Positions 19,556-28,608 are shown, counted from the first letter of the stretch. The stretch: 64,000 bases of DNA from Sporolactobacillus pectinivorans (GCF_002802965.1 NZ_NXGA01000001.1:124001-188000); one strand, 5' to 3'. Notes: generated by a model from the letters alone, not told the origin. Translations and numbers: made by a program.

Positions 19556-20006
19556 CTCCCTTCAGAAATAATCGCGGAACACACGTTCGCTTTATTACAC
19601 AAGAAGGTACGGTGATCTTATCTCTATGGGGTTGCCCCAGACACGGATTCCTCTCGTCATTAAAATTGACGCGTTTTCTCCGCTGGCAACCCTTAAATAA
19701 AATCAACAAAAATGAGGCTGGGAAGTTCCACGACTTCCCGGTTCAGACTCCAAATGGATTTGAAAAGTCGTTTATAATATAAATAGGCCTTCAAGAGCGC
19801 GAGTAACAATCATTCGAATAAATGCACTTTTTGAGAGTCCTTCTCGTTTGCAAGGAATGTAATTTTATCATCTTCTCCAAGTGATAAACGGATGGTAACG
19901 ACATTAGTTTTTTATCCGAAGATGGATCAAAAGTGCCTGACTTTCTTCAGATTGCGGTCTTTTCTGTCATGCTCAAACAAATAAATGCGAAGGTGGGGAT
20001 CTTACA

Positions 20007-20762
20007 TTGTCAAACACAGAAAAATTCAGCGGTAAAGCCGCCATCTATGCTCAATTCAGACCGAATTATCCTGAAGCACTGATCCGCGACTTGATCAATG
20101 AACACAATCTGGACAAGTCTTCGGTTATTGCTGATATTGGTTCCGGTACAGGTATCCTGACCAGGCAGCTTGTGGAACATGATTTAAGGGTAAAAGCTGT
20201 TGAACCTAATACGGATATGCGCCATGTCGCAGAATCCAGTCTAGGTACGAATCCATTATTCACATCAGTGGCAGGCATGGCTGAGCACACCACACTTCAA
20301 GATGGATCAGTCGATTTGATTACCGTCGCTCAGGCTTTTCATTGGTTCGATCCGGAGACATTTAAAGAAGAATGCAGACGCATTTTGAAAAAAGAGGGGC
20401 AGGTCGTTCTGGTCTGGAACAGCCGGATACCAGATGCTTCGCTCATTCAGGAAAGTGAAAAAATCTGTGAACAGTTCTGTCCCGATTTTGACGGCTTTTC
20501 AGGAGGGCTCGATCATGTTTCGTCCCGTTTCAAAACCTTCTTTCAGGATGGAAAGTATCAATGCAAAACATATGATCATCCACTCTACTACCATCTGGAG
20601 GAATTTATTGGGCGACACCTTTCAGCATCATACGCGCCTAAAGAGCCCGACTTAAATTATCTGCTATATATTGAAGCTTTGACCCGGCTTTTTCAAAAGT
20701 ACAGTATAGATGACCTGATCACTTTTCCGAATATGACCCGCAGCTATAGCGGACAGGTTTGA
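20007..20762 (+). CDS. Class I SAM-dependent methyltransferase
   Basis: A 251-residue protein starting SNTEKFSGKAAIYAQFRPNYP, the common opening of this methyltransferase subfamily. Motif I is ADIGSGTGILT (near 43-53), the acidic residue of motif II is in VKAVEPN, and AQAFHWFD follows. No target can be named; relatives methylate small molecules. The start is TTG 20007 with GGTGGGG upstream. Its end is followed by the decayed XRE gene on the other strand. Confidence 0.85.
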   Translation: MSNTEKFSGKAAIYAQFRPNYPEALIRDLINEHNLDKSSVIADIGSGTGILTRQLVEHDLRVKAVEPNTDMRHVAESSLGTNPLFTSVAGMAEHTTLQDGSVDLITVAQAFHWFDPETFKEECRRILKKEGQVVLVWNSRIPDASLIQESEKICEQFCPDFDGFSGGLDHVSSRFKTFFQDGKYQCKTYDHPLYYHLEEFIGRHLSASYAPKEPDLNYLLYIEALTRLFQKYSIDDLITFPNMTRSYSGQV

Positions 20763-20827
20763 AAAGTGGCTAACATTTCCGATTCTGCCACATTAGCCTG
20801 AAAAATTATAGAAAATGATGAGCTGTT

Positions 20828-21046
20828 CTAAAAAAAGAACAGCTCTTCACATTTTTTATCCAACGCGATACATAACACCAATGCCAATTTGGCCGACGGA
20901 TTAAATTGTCCAGTTTCAATAGCGCTTATGGTTTGTCTTGAAACTCCGACAAGCTCCGCTAACCCTTGCTGAGATATATTTTTCTCAGCCCTGGCTACTT
21001 TTTAGTCCATTTTTTAAAATAAGTTTTTCATTGCCATTTTTCATAT
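20828..21046 (-). pseudogene. Frameshifted XRE-family regulator (YgzD-like)
   Basis: The conserved body KVARAEKNISQQGLAELVG, SRQTISAIETGQFNPSAKLA and CEELFFF is present and matches the 66-residue XRE regulators common in Bacilli. The ATG at 21046 has a TGAGGT site and opens MKNGNEK, but one extra A in an A-run near 21003 shifts the frame before KVARAEKN. Without that base a protein of about 72 residues results. The 3' end overlaps an inverted repeat (20820-20845). Confidence 0.7.
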
Positions 21047-21051
21047 ATCTT

Positions 21052-21294
21052 AAACCTCAAAAGCGAAATAAAGGACCAAGCATTCTATTATGACTAAAAT
21101 AACCAATATTCCTGCTACCAGGTATCTTTTCACTCTGCTTTTTTTTGTATTTAAATATCGCTTTGCTGGATATGAATACCATCAGTATTGCTGCTATATC
21201 TGCATACGGCTTTCCAGGGAATTATCCTCAATTTGTTCTTCTCTTTCATCTGACTTTTCATATGGCTTATTTTCAAGGTATCTTCTTTTTTCAA
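21052..21294 (-). pseudogene. Frameshifted small membrane protein, partner of the XRE gene
   Basis: Starting at TTG 21294 after GAGGTGAGG, coherent peptides appear in successive frames: KRRYLENKPYEKSDEREEQI, then YADIAAILMVFISSKAIFKY, then VKRYLVAGILVILVIIECL ending at 21052. Joined, they give a two- or three-helix membrane protein of about 85 residues, of the type usually found directly upstream of YgzD-like XRE genes. At least two frameshifts break it. Only 5 bp separate it from the XRE start, so both genes of one operon are decayed. Confidence 0.5.
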
Positions 21295-21341
21295 TTTCCT
21301 CACCTCTCACTCTAAGGATAGTCAAATTGCTATAATAATCG

Positions 21342-22637
21342 TCATTCAACTTTTATTCCGTTACATTCATCGTCTCTTGGCATCTCTGGAACAGACTCTT
21401 TCTGGAATCCATAATCATCCGGTCTGACCCTCCCCGGAGCAGGGAGCCTGCGCAAAACCGGAATAAGAAGGACGTATACTGAAACGAACAGAAATCCGCT
21501 GCCCGCGGTCATGAACACCCATCCGGCCCCCATAGCATGGCTCATTATTCCTCCGGCTAGAGAACCAATAGGCATGATGCATGTGGAAATGCTGACCATT
21601 ACCGACATCGAACGGGCGAGTAGTCTTTGCGGAAGAAGATTTTGCATCAATGTATAGCCAATCACGTTGTTCAGCCCGAGCGGAATCATGCTTGCCGCAA
21701 AAAAGACAACTTTAAGCGGCGCAGATGGAGCAAATGCTGAAAGCTGCCAGAAACAAAAACCGAGAAAATAACTCCCGGCTAGCAGCCGGCCAATGGGGAA
21801 ACGGTTGAATAACGGAGCAGCCAGAGCGCCGGCCAGGCTTCCAACCGCCGAACCTGCCAGCAGAAAACCGTAGCTTTCCGAACCGCCCAATGAGTCCGCA
21901 TAAGCCGGAAGTATCGCGGTTAAAGCGCCAAGCGTAAAATTGGCCACGGCGCCCGTCACCATCACTTCCCCCAAAAGAGAGTGTAGAACAACTTGGAAAC
22001 CCACTTTTAAATCAGAAAAATAGTTTCTAATCTGTTTCGTTGATGAGGGCTGACTCGCCTTTCGCTCGATGGGAAGATGCAACAGTTTAAAGAGACCCGC
22101 AGCAACAATAAAAGTGCCGATATCCGCCAGATAAAGGGACATGGCCCCTGTTACAGCAAGGATCGCACCGCCGACTGCGTTAAAGGCGGCATCAGAGCCT
22201 TGATAAGCCAATGACATCATTGAATTTGCCGCTATGCGGTCATCCCTCTCCAGAATATTGGGAATGAGTGCATTTTCGGCAGGAAATGAAAACTGATCCA
22301 GAAAAGAAACAATGGGCATAACAGCGAGTACCAGTCCGACAGAAAGTAAACCCGAATAATAGGCTATCGGGATCAGGCAAAGCAGTGACGCCTGTCCAAG
22401 CTGTGAAACCACGAGCAGTTTCTGTATCGGATATTTATCAACTAAAGGACCGACAAGAAACTGCAGCGCCTGAGGAAGCAGAATCAGAAAACCCGCCAGT
22501 CCCGAATAAAAAGCCGATCCACCCAGTTTATAAACAAGCCACATCGCACCGACATAATACATGCTGTCTCCGATATTGGTCATCAGGCGGGCTGAGATGA
22601 GGAGACGGAAATTCTTATTGAGAAATAGCGCTTTCAT
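21342..22637 (-). CDS. MFS transporter (EntS/MefA-like efflux family)
   Basis: A 431-residue major facilitator with 12 predicted transmembrane segments. The start MKALFLNKNFRLLISARLMTNIGDSMY and the GPLVDKYP loop between helices 2 and 3 fit the MFS_3/enterobactin- and macrolide-exporter group. Substrate unknown, export likely. ATG 22637 follows AAGGAG; an upstream GTG at 22646 overlaps that site. It is downstream of the ArsR-type gene, with its own copy of the operator at 22665. Confidence 0.88.
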   Translation of the reverse strand: MKALFLNKNFRLLISARLMTNIGDSMYYVGAMWLVYKLGGSAFYSGLAGFLILLPQALQFLVGPLVDKYPIQKLLVVSQLGQASLLCLIPIAYYSGLLSVGLVLAVMPIVSFLDQFSFPAENALIPNILERDDRIAANSMMSLAYQGSDAAFNAVGGAILAVTGAMSLYLADIGTFIVAAGLFKLLHLPIERKASQPSSTKQIRNYFSDLKVGFQVVLHSLLGEVMVTGAVANFTLGALTAILPAYADSLGGSESYGFLLAGSAVGSLAGALAAPLFNRFPIGRLLAGSYFLGFCFWQLSAFAPSAPLKVVFFAASMIPLGLNNVIGYTLMQNLLPQRLLARSMSVMVSISTCIMPIGSLAGGIMSHAMGAGWVFMTAGSGFLFVSVYVLLIPVLRRLPAPGRVRPDDYGFQKESVPEMPRDDECNGIKVE

Positions 22638-22664
22638 CTGAATCACTCCTTAAATATATTTACT

Positions 22665-22684
22665 CGGTAAAATAAATCTGACCG
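22665..22684. promoter_or_regulatory. Operator copy in front of the MFS gene
   Basis: CGGTAAAATAAATCTGACCG, 28 bp upstream of the MFS start. Its reverse complement matches the site at 23343 in 18 of 20 positions. Probable binding site of the adjacent ArsR-type regulator. Confidence 0.6.
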
Positions 22685-22702
22685 TTAATAAAAAAAAGAG
22701 CA

Positions 22703-23314
22703 TCATTGCTCCTGATCAACGTGTTGCTTAAAAGCCCCCTGATCAACCTGAAAGCCGAATCCGGACAGAAAATATAGTTTTGCATCCGGCTGCTTCCCGT
22801 CCTGACTGCATCGGTTATTGTATTTATTAAACAGCTCCGCCGTTTCTTTAGCGAATGCCTGAAAGTGGCGATCGCTCATTGTAATTTCCCAATAGGTGGC
22901 AAGCGCACGCATGTTTCCCGGCACCTGCTCGCTGATTGAAAAAGCCTCATCCGGGGCAGTCAGTGCACGCATTCGCGTTCGGTCAATCATACTGAGCACA
23001 ATCTGCCGATAGGTTTCGCTGACCTCCTGCTTCTGCGGAAGCAAGGAAACATCCGGCAGAAAGCCCTGAGCCACAGACTGATAAAATTTTTGTACGATCC
23101 CGTTGATTTCTTCTGTTCTAACCAGTTCAATCAAATGATTTTTTTCCAGTTCGTGCAAATGATAGTGAATACGTGCGCGTGACAGATTAAATCGTTCGGC
23201 CAGCTGCTGACCTGTGTACGGTCTTTCAATCAGCAATATCATAAGTTTTGCCCGAAACGGATCACTTAAAACTTTAAGCTGATTCAGATCCTTAATAATT
23301 AAGGTTTGTTTCAT
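22703..23314 (-). CDS. ArsR-type winged-helix transcriptional regulator
   Basis: A 203-residue regulator. LKVLSDPFRAKLMILLIERPYTGQQLAERFNLSRARIHYHL is a clear ArsR-family helix-turn-helix (residues 12-55), followed by the wing and a helical C-terminal domain of about 120 residues, longer than in metal-sensing ArsR proteins. It probably represses itself and the MFS gene, since the same 20-bp motif lies 29 bp before this gene and 28 bp before the MFS gene. The ligand is unknown. Confidence 0.88.
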   Translation of the reverse strand: MKQTLIIKDLNQLKVLSDPFRAKLMILLIERPYTGQQLAERFNLSRARIHYHLHELEKNHLIELVRTEEINGIVQKFYQSVAQGFLPDVSLLPQKQEVSETYRQIVLSMIDRTRMRALTAPDEAFSISEQVPGNMRALATYWEITMSDRHFQAFAKETAELFNKYNNRCSQDGKQPDAKLYFLSGFGFQVDQGAFKQHVDQEQ

Positions 23315-23342
23315 TTCACATCGCCTGTTATATTTTTTTATT

Positions 23343-23362
23343 CGGTTAAATTTATTTTACCG
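23343..23362. promoter_or_regulatory. Operator copy in front of the ArsR-type gene
   Basis: CGGTTAAATTTATTTTACCG, a near-palindrome 29 bp upstream of the start codon, matching the site at 22665 in inverted orientation. Likely autoregulatory. Confidence 0.6.
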
Positions 23363-23563
23363 TCAATGATGATTCATTTCAATAATCTGCAGCAATTAAA
23401 ATAACAGAAAATAGCTCAAGCGTTTGTACCTAACAATTTGAATACCATATTATTAAGTAAGTTGCAAAGAATACAAAAAGCTGTTTTAAGATTATGTAGA
23501 CACGATTTGATAACCATTTTCCGCTTTCAAATGGTTGTCTCTCTTTTAAGGGGTCTGATTACA

Positions 23564-23872
23564 GTGCGCCGAATAAATTTTTTGAAACTTAATGTACTTA
23601 GCTGCTTATATGGTGCTCTTCTGGCCATCATTACTTTGTTACTGCTTAGACCTTCCCAAACAGCCGGTATGCTACACATTCATTTAGATTCCGTGTCTCA
23701 ATATTTCTTTATCCTATCCGCCCTCGCCGCTGCCGTCTATTACCTCTTTATGAAAAGCGTCTCAAATGACCGTCCCACCGACTGGAAGTCCACCCTTTGG
23801 TTTTCTATCAGGCTGCTTCTTTGGTTCCCATACTGGGTGGTCTTTGTAATCCTTGGCTTTTTTCTAGCCTGA
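23564..23872 (+). CDS. Small three-helix membrane protein of unknown function
   Basis: About 102 residues. After a short basic N-terminus there are three hydrophobic segments (LSCLYGALLAIITLLLL; YFFILSALAAAVYYLFM; LLLWFPYWVVFVILGFFLA). I used GTG 23564 because AAGGGG stands ten bases upstream; the frame is open back to 23438. I do not recognise a family. Stand-alone gene. Confidence 0.6.
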   Translation: MRRINFLKLNVLSCLYGALLAIITLLLLRPSQTAGMLHIHLDSVSQYFFILSALAAAVYYLFMKSVSNDRPTDWKSTLWFSIRLLLWFPYWVVFVILGFFLA

Positions 23873-24186
23873 GATGAACTGATTTCGCGTTGTCAGCCTG
23901 CCATTTGTCTGACTGACAGAACAGATTGTGAAAGCAGGAATTTATGATGTTTCTCATGGGAACACTGTCATTAATCGCAGGTGTTTCTGAATTTTATAAA
24001 AAATAAGGTTGAATAGCCCTCTATCCATCCTGGCTTCGGTTTTTGCCTTTTTCGTTTTAATCGATAATTTATTGCTTTAGATAACGTGCTGAACAAAAAT
24101 TCAAAACAGGTTGAAAGGATTCTTGTTTTTTTGTGGTGGCTGCCCTTCGATCATTGATTTGCTATATAATAATGTTAGAACATTTA
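23873..24186. other. Intergenic region before the nitroreductase gene
   Basis: No gene is supported. A 20-codon ORF (MMFLMGTLSLIAGVSEFYKK) follows a weak ribosome binding site near 23944 but is too short to call. A TATAAT-like box near 24167 probably belongs to the nitroreductase gene. Confidence 0.4.
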
Positions 24187-24200
24187 TGTAAGCGCTTTTT
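24187..24200 (+). promoter_or_regulatory. Candidate CcpA cre site
   Basis: TGTAAGCGCTTTTT agrees with the cre consensus TGWAARCGYTWNCW in 13 of 14 positions. It lies between the TATAAT-like box and the start codon of the nitroreductase gene, a repressing position. Confidence 0.5.
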
Positions 24201-24227
24201 ATATCTCAAAGAAAAGAGATGCTTAAA

Positions 24228-24851
24228 ATGGATGAGGATCTGATCCGTTTGATTACCGGAAGAAAGTCGATCAGAAAGTTTGATCCAGAACAAAAAATCA
24301 GTCATGACGAGCTGTCTCGGATTCTGCAGGAATCGTGCCGGGCTCCGTCTGCCATGAACCTGCAACCGTGGCGCTTTTTGGTAATCCAAAGTAAGGAAGG
24401 AAAAGACAAACTCCGGCCGCTGTTTTATAATAACCCGCAACTTCTGGATTCCTGTTCCGCAATGATCGCCATACTCGGGGACCTACGTGCATCGGATTAC
24501 AAAGATCACATCTACAATCGGGCAGTCGCCGAGGGAACTATGTCTGAGGAAGAACGTGATAAAGAGGTTAAACTCATTTCAGAACTTTATGACGGCATGC
24601 CGCACGATGCACATTTGACGGATGTCTCATTTAACAGCGCCCTGGCAGCCATGCAGCTAATGCTGGTCGCGCGGGCCCATGGCTATGAAACATGCCCACT
24701 CGGCGGTTTTGACAAGAATCAATTTGATGCAACATTCGGTTATGATCCGGCACGCTACCTCCCATTGGTTCTGATTGCAGTCGGAAAACCTGCAGAAGAG
24801 GGTTTTAACACCGTGCGTCTTGATACAGATCAAATTGTGAAATGGGTTTAA
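24228..24851 (+). CDS. Nitroreductase family protein
   Basis: About 207 residues. LITGRKSIRKFDPEQKISHDEL (FMN-phosphate binding Arg/Ser at the N-terminus), APSAMNLQPWRFLVI and the C-terminal GYDPARYLPLVLIAVGKP are the hallmarks of the FMN-dependent nitroreductase fold. Such flavoenzymes reduce nitroaromatics, quinones or flavins with NAD(P)H. Either ATG 24228 or 24219 could start translation; the former has the better-spaced AAAAGAG. A cre-like site upstream suggests carbon control. Confidence 0.88.
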   Translation: MDEDLIRLITGRKSIRKFDPEQKISHDELSRILQESCRAPSAMNLQPWRFLVIQSKEGKDKLRPLFYNNPQLLDSCSAMIAILGDLRASDYKDHIYNRAVAEGTMSEEERDKEVKLISELYDGMPHDAHLTDVSFNSALAAMQLMLVARAHGYETCPLGGFDKNQFDATFGYDPARYLPLVLIAVGKPAEEGFNTVRLDTDQIVKWV

Positions 24852-25132
24852 CGTGTTTTTTTTAAAGGATTAATCTCAGATGCACTCCCGCAAAATGAAA
24901 GGTTTGTCTATAAAATTTCTTTCAGTCGGCTTCTTATCCCTGTGCCAATTGGGTATGGAGCCATTTTATTTAATATTTCCCTGATCGGAGTCTATAATAA
25001 ATTTTGTTGGCTGGAGCACGGTCTCTGATGCATGTTTTATTTTTCAACCTGTCACCAGGTTGGATACACCGCAGCTTAAAACCGTGATCTTCAGATACCG
25101 CATACAAATCACTCAGGGAAGAGGCTTTTATT

Positions 25133-25819
25133 ATGCAGACTATTGATAAAGAGCAGGTCAAGGAACAGATTATAAAAGCTTTTCAGTTCAGGCACGCCTG
25201 TAAAAAGTTTGATTCGGCGAGGAAAATCAGTGACGAAGATTTTAACTTTATACTTGAAACAGGTCGCTTGTCGCCCAGTTCTTTCGGCTTGGAACCTTGG
25301 AAGTTTGTTGTTGTACAGAATAAAGATTTGCGCAAAAAGCTGGAAGGTCCGGCATGGGGCGCCGTTGAAAAGCTGAAAACCGCCAGCCATTTTGTTCTGA
25401 TTCTCTCCAGAAAAGCAGATTCGCTGGCCGCTCATTCCGAGCACGTGCAGCATATGCTGAAAGATATTCAGAAACTACCTGATGATGTAGACAAAATGAT
25501 GACTGACGCTATCGATAATTTTCAGAAATCAGATTTTGATCTGACCGGCAATGACCGTGTATTTTTCGAATGGGGATGCCGGCAGGATTACATCCCGCTG
25601 GCAAACATGATGACCGCCGCGGCGGAAATCGGAATCGATTCCTGTCCGATGGAAGGTTTCGACAAGCAGAAAGTAGAGCAGGTGCTGAAAGACGAGGGTG
25701 TCATTAAAGGCGACACATACGGTATTGCCTCCATGGCCGCTTTTGGTTATCGCGCCGAAGAACCGCATCATGCGAAAACAAGGCAGCCCTTGAATGACGT
25801 TGTTGAGTGGATCAACTAA
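25133..25819 (+). CDS. NAD(P)H-dependent nitroreductase family oxidoreductase
   Basis: A 228-residue protein of the nitroreductase superfamily, distinct from the one at 24228. FQFRHACKKFDSARKISDEDF and SPSSFGLEPWKFVVVQN give the flavin-binding N-terminus; GIDSCPMEGFD and FGYRAEEP appear near the C-terminus. The closest general match is the YfkO/NfnB-like group of quinone and nitro reductases. ATG is preceded by GGGAAGAGG. A clear terminator follows at 25839, so the gene is monocistronic. Confidence 0.88.
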   Translation: MQTIDKEQVKEQIIKAFQFRHACKKFDSARKISDEDFNFILETGRLSPSSFGLEPWKFVVVQNKDLRKKLEGPAWGAVEKLKTASHFVLILSRKADSLAAHSEHVQHMLKDIQKLPDDVDKMMTDAIDNFQKSDFDLTGNDRVFFEWGCRQDYIPLANMMTAAAEIGIDSCPMEGFDKQKVEQVLKDEGVIKGDTYGIASMAAFGYRAEEPHHAKTRQPLNDVVEWIN

Positions 25820-25838
25820 AGACAGCATGAAAATCTTA

Positions 25839-25886
25839 AAGCCAGTTTGACCAATCGCTTCTTTGATTGATCGAACTGGTTTTTTA
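25839..25886 (+). terminator. Terminator of the second nitroreductase gene
   Basis: GCCAGTTTGACCAATC and GATTGATCGAACTGGT pair with two mismatches around GCTTCTTT and are followed by TTTTTT. Confidence 0.85.
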
Positions 25887-26000
25887 TTCCGAAAGACCTT
25901 GGTGAACGCTTCTTTTTTACCGTACGGCCCTACGTTGAACCGGTCCGGCACCGGCAGCGGTTCACTTATTTGAGCAAAATAACTTTGAACAGACAGTCCT

Positions 26001-26561
26001 TCATTTGTATTCAATCTTTTTGGTTTCCCACTCACCCGCCAACATTCCATATACCACATGATCGACATAGTGGCTATAGAGCCATTCAGCCTGCCGGATG
26101 CATCCTTCGTTAACAAAGCCGAGCCGTTCTGGAATATTTCTGCTTCTCCTGTTTGCGGAAGCTGCCCGGATCTCAACCTTGTTCAAGTTCAGTTCGTGAA
26201 AGGCATAATCAGTCAGCGCCTTGACCGCTTTAGTCATAATGCCTTTGCCTTGGAATTTCTCGCCAAGCCAATAGCCGATATACGCCGTTTTGTTTGACCA
26301 ATTGATACTATTGTATCCGGCAGTCCCGGCAATTTCCTCGTGGTACAGAATAACTGTCGTCAGATTCCGGTGTTCAGCATAACCCTCCATGGTCCCCTGG
26401 AGGAATGCGCGTATATCTTCTGCGCTTGAGGTGCCGTCCACCCAGGCCATCCATGTTCTTAAATGAGTTCTCGATTGATCAACCAGTTCGAAAATCTGCT
26501 CTGCGTCCTTTAAATCGATTAGTCTTAATGAAATGGCTTCATCGACTTTATATAAGAACAT
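26001..26561 (-). CDS. GNAT acetyltransferase (RimJ/RimL type)
   Basis: A 186-residue N-acetyltransferase. ISLRLIDLKDAEQIFELVDQSR starts the fold; the acetyl-CoA site follows the GYWLGEKFQGKGIMTKA pattern (Q/RxxGxG/A), and NRRSRNIPERLGFVNEG is the C-terminal motif of RimL-like enzymes. Substrates in this group include ribosomal proteins and small amines. ATG 26561 has GAGGAG upstream; the open frame to 26624 has no ribosome binding site. Confidence 0.9.
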   Translation of the reverse strand: MFLYKVDEAISLRLIDLKDAEQIFELVDQSRTHLRTWMAWVDGTSSAEDIRAFLQGTMEGYAEHRNLTTVILYHEEIAGTAGYNSINWSNKTAYIGYWLGEKFQGKGIMTKAVKALTDYAFHELNLNKVEIRAASANRRSRNIPERLGFVNEGCIRQAEWLYSHYVDHVVYGMLAGEWETKKIEYK

Positions 26562-26838
26562 CTGCGCGCTCCTCGTTGTGTCATTATATTGCAGTATATG
26601 ATTTTTCCTCTTGATTTTGTTCATTCCGTTGCCTTTGATTTGTTTGGAAGGAACAATTTTTTGACTGCCCGTTTACGCGTAAAATAGTAGATAGAGAGGG
26701 TGAAAAGGGTGGACATTTGACTTACGGGTAAAAGGACGGCCGCCCGAGACGCTGATTCATCTCGGCAATAAATAACCGAATTTTCTTCCGTTGGCGACCT
26801 GTATAAAATCAGCCGTCCAGAAACTGTTTCTGCAATAA

Positions 26839-26876
26839 ATAATCCCCACCCTTCAATGTTCAGGCGGGGATTATTG
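26839..26876. terminator. Hairpin downstream of the SRPBCC remnant
   Basis: AATAATCCCC and GGGGATTATT form a perfect 10-bp stem around an 18-nt loop. No long T-run follows on either strand, so terminator function is uncertain. The interval 26562-26838 otherwise shows nothing recognisable. Confidence 0.4.
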
Positions 26877-26949
26877 TCCGTGTATTTTGCTGTTCAGCTC
26901 GAGCCGCTTTTTAAATAAATTATTGATAATCAAGCAATTCCTCCTGACT

Positions 26950-27425
26950 CTACTGCAAATAACCTGCCAGACGGTCGAATTGTGAAGTGAATCCCTTATA
27001 ACGCCCGTCCCTAATACCTGCTGAAGTGCTTCATCCGACATGAAACGGGATCGTACCATCACCCGCTTATTATTTTCTTCATCGGGCAGCTTCATCGTTA
27101 CAAGTATCTGAGGCATTCCATCAACCGGGCGGCCGTCCTCATCTGCAAACATATCGATGTGAACAATTTTTTATGGTTCCTTAATTTCGTGATAGACTTG
27201 CTTAACCCGGGACTCCTGGCCATAAAAACCTCCTTGTCTTCCATCCGTGCAGTGCATGCAGTAATGCCAGATGCCATCCGGCCTAAGCTCAAATTTTCGG
27301 CTGTCTGTCAGTCATCCTTCCGGGCCCCGCCATTCTGCCAGATGCTCCTGCCTGGAAAAAGCCCCGAATACCATGTCCCTCGGCGCTTCAAAGACACGCT
27401 CCATAAGGAGGTCCTGTCCCTTCAA
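26950..27425 (-). pseudogene. SRPBCC/AHSA1-domain protein, inactivated by stop codons
   Basis: The frame reads LLMERVFEAPRDMVFGAFSR, then a TGA where GPEGW is expected, then FELRPDGIWHYCMHCTDGRQ, then a TAA in place of a sense codon in EP-KIVHIDMF, then DEDGRPVDGMPQILVTMKLP and MSDEALQQVLGTGVI. A frameshift then separates GFTSQFDRLAGYLQ and the stop at 26950. All pieces match AHSA1-type SRPBCC proteins of about 160 residues. Two nonsense changes and one shift make it a clear pseudogene. The 5' end is approximate. Confidence 0.8.
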
Positions 27426-27545
27426 CTTTCGTTCTCATACGACTCGCCATCATCCATCCACATACCCCCATCGGGATAACATTTTTGTTGATTCCCGTCC
27501 GAATGGTTCATCCGGTACGAAGCGGGAGCTGAACAGCAATGATTG

Positions 27546-27620
27546 ATCACGTGACGGATTTATCGATGCGTCTGTCATCTGACGTACCATATCGGAAAAT
27601 TTTAAAACCCGTCACATGAT
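27546..27620. repeat. Spaced inverted repeat upstream of the SRPBCC remnant
   Basis: ATCACGTGACGG at 27546-27557 and CCGTCACATGAT at 27609-27620 are inverted copies with one mismatch, 51 bp apart. They could be a remnant operator or leader; no function is shown. Confidence 0.3.
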
Positions 27621-27699
27621 TTATATACCCGGATCAGGAAAAGATAAACACATAAAATGTGTTTCCAAAATTAAACTTTTTTGCTTACTGCATCAAACT

Positions 27700-28485
27700 T
27701 CATCCCTGCCCTTCCTCAAATTCGGGATACAGCGACATACCGCCATCAACGAAAATCGTCGCTCCGGTCACATAGCCGGATTCACCCGACGCCAGCCAAG
27801 CGGCAACTGCTGCCACTTCTTCCGGTTTACCGATATAATCAATCGGAATAAGATCCAGGGTACTTTGTTTTTGGTTCGGGTCTGAAAATTTTTCCGCGTT
27901 AATCGGTGTATTAATGGCTCCCGGTGCAATACCATTCACCCGAATCCCGTTTTTTGCATATTCAAGTGCAATGGTCTCACTAAACAGACGAACTCCGCCC
28001 TTGCTTGCCGCATAATGGGCGAAAGTCGGCCACGGGATCCTTTGATGCACGGACGACATGTTAATGATGTTCCCTTTCTTTCTCTGGTTTAAAAAATATT
28101 TGATGGCTGTCCTCGACCCAAGAAAAACACCGGTCAGATTCACATTAATAATCCTGTTCCAGTCTTCAAGACTCAATTTATGTGTAGGCGACTGTTTTTC
28201 TATACCGGCATTATTAATCCAAACATCCAGAGTATCGAAGTGTTCGATGGCTGCATTGAGCAGCGCACGCGCCCCTTTTTCCGTCCCAACATCCGCCCGA
28301 ATGGCTACCGCATTTCCGCCCGCTTTTCTCAAACTTTCGGCCGTCTCTTCGGCACCGCAGCGATCGTGATTATAGTTAATAACTACCGACATTTTTTCTT
28401 CTGACAGGCGCCTGGCAATCGCATTTCCGATCCCTTTTGATCCGCCGGTAACAACGGCTACTTTCCCTGATAAATCCGGATACAT
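27700..28485 (-). CDS. gdh: Glucose 1-dehydrogenase (SDR family)
   Basis: A 261-residue short-chain dehydrogenase, the same length as Bacillus glucose 1-dehydrogenase, with the same opening MYPDLSGKVAVVTGG. The cofactor motif TGGSKGIG, NNAG, the catalytic Ser of INMSSVH and the YAASK motif are present, as is INTPINAEKF, typical of Gdh. The enzyme oxidises beta-D-glucose to gluconolactone with NAD(P); in Bacillus it is forespore-specific. GGAGGG precedes ATG. It is monocistronic here; the substrate is inferred from similarity. Confidence 0.85.
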   Translation of the reverse strand: MYPDLSGKVAVVTGGSKGIGNAIARRLSEEKMSVVINYNHDRCGAEETAESLRKAGGNAVAIRADVGTEKGARALLNAAIEHFDTLDVWINNAGIEKQSPTHKLSLEDWNRIINVNLTGVFLGSRTAIKYFLNQRKKGNIINMSSVHQRIPWPTFAHYAASKGGVRLFSETIALEYAKNGIRVNGIAPGAINTPINAEKFSDPNQKQSTLDLIPIDYIGKPEEVAAVAAWLASGESGYVTGATIFVDGGMSLYPEFEEGQG

Positions 28486-28570
28486 CGTTTTCCCTCCAAA
28501 AAATATTTCTTTAACTATTTTGGGAAAATTATCCGGAATTTAATCATTCTCCTCTTTTTAGAGAAAAAAC

Positions 28571-28608
28571 AAAAAATCCATATTTCCCCGAAGGAAAATA
28601 CAGATTTA
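28571..28608 (-). terminator. Terminator of trpB
   Basis: On the minus strand AAATCTGTATTTTCC and GGGAAATATGGATTT pair around a TTCG-type loop and are followed by a T-run, 30 bp after the trpB stop. Confidence 0.8.

Noticed and set aside
24860..25045. Peptide frames RLLIPVPIGYGAIL between the two nitroreductases as a gene remnant
   Set aside because: The stretch is hydrophobic and readable but too short and without a family match; it could be chance.
25529..26176. Long minus-strand ORF of 215 codons
   Set aside because: It overlaps both the second nitroreductase and the GNAT gene in other frames, crosses a clear terminator and lacks a ribosome binding site.
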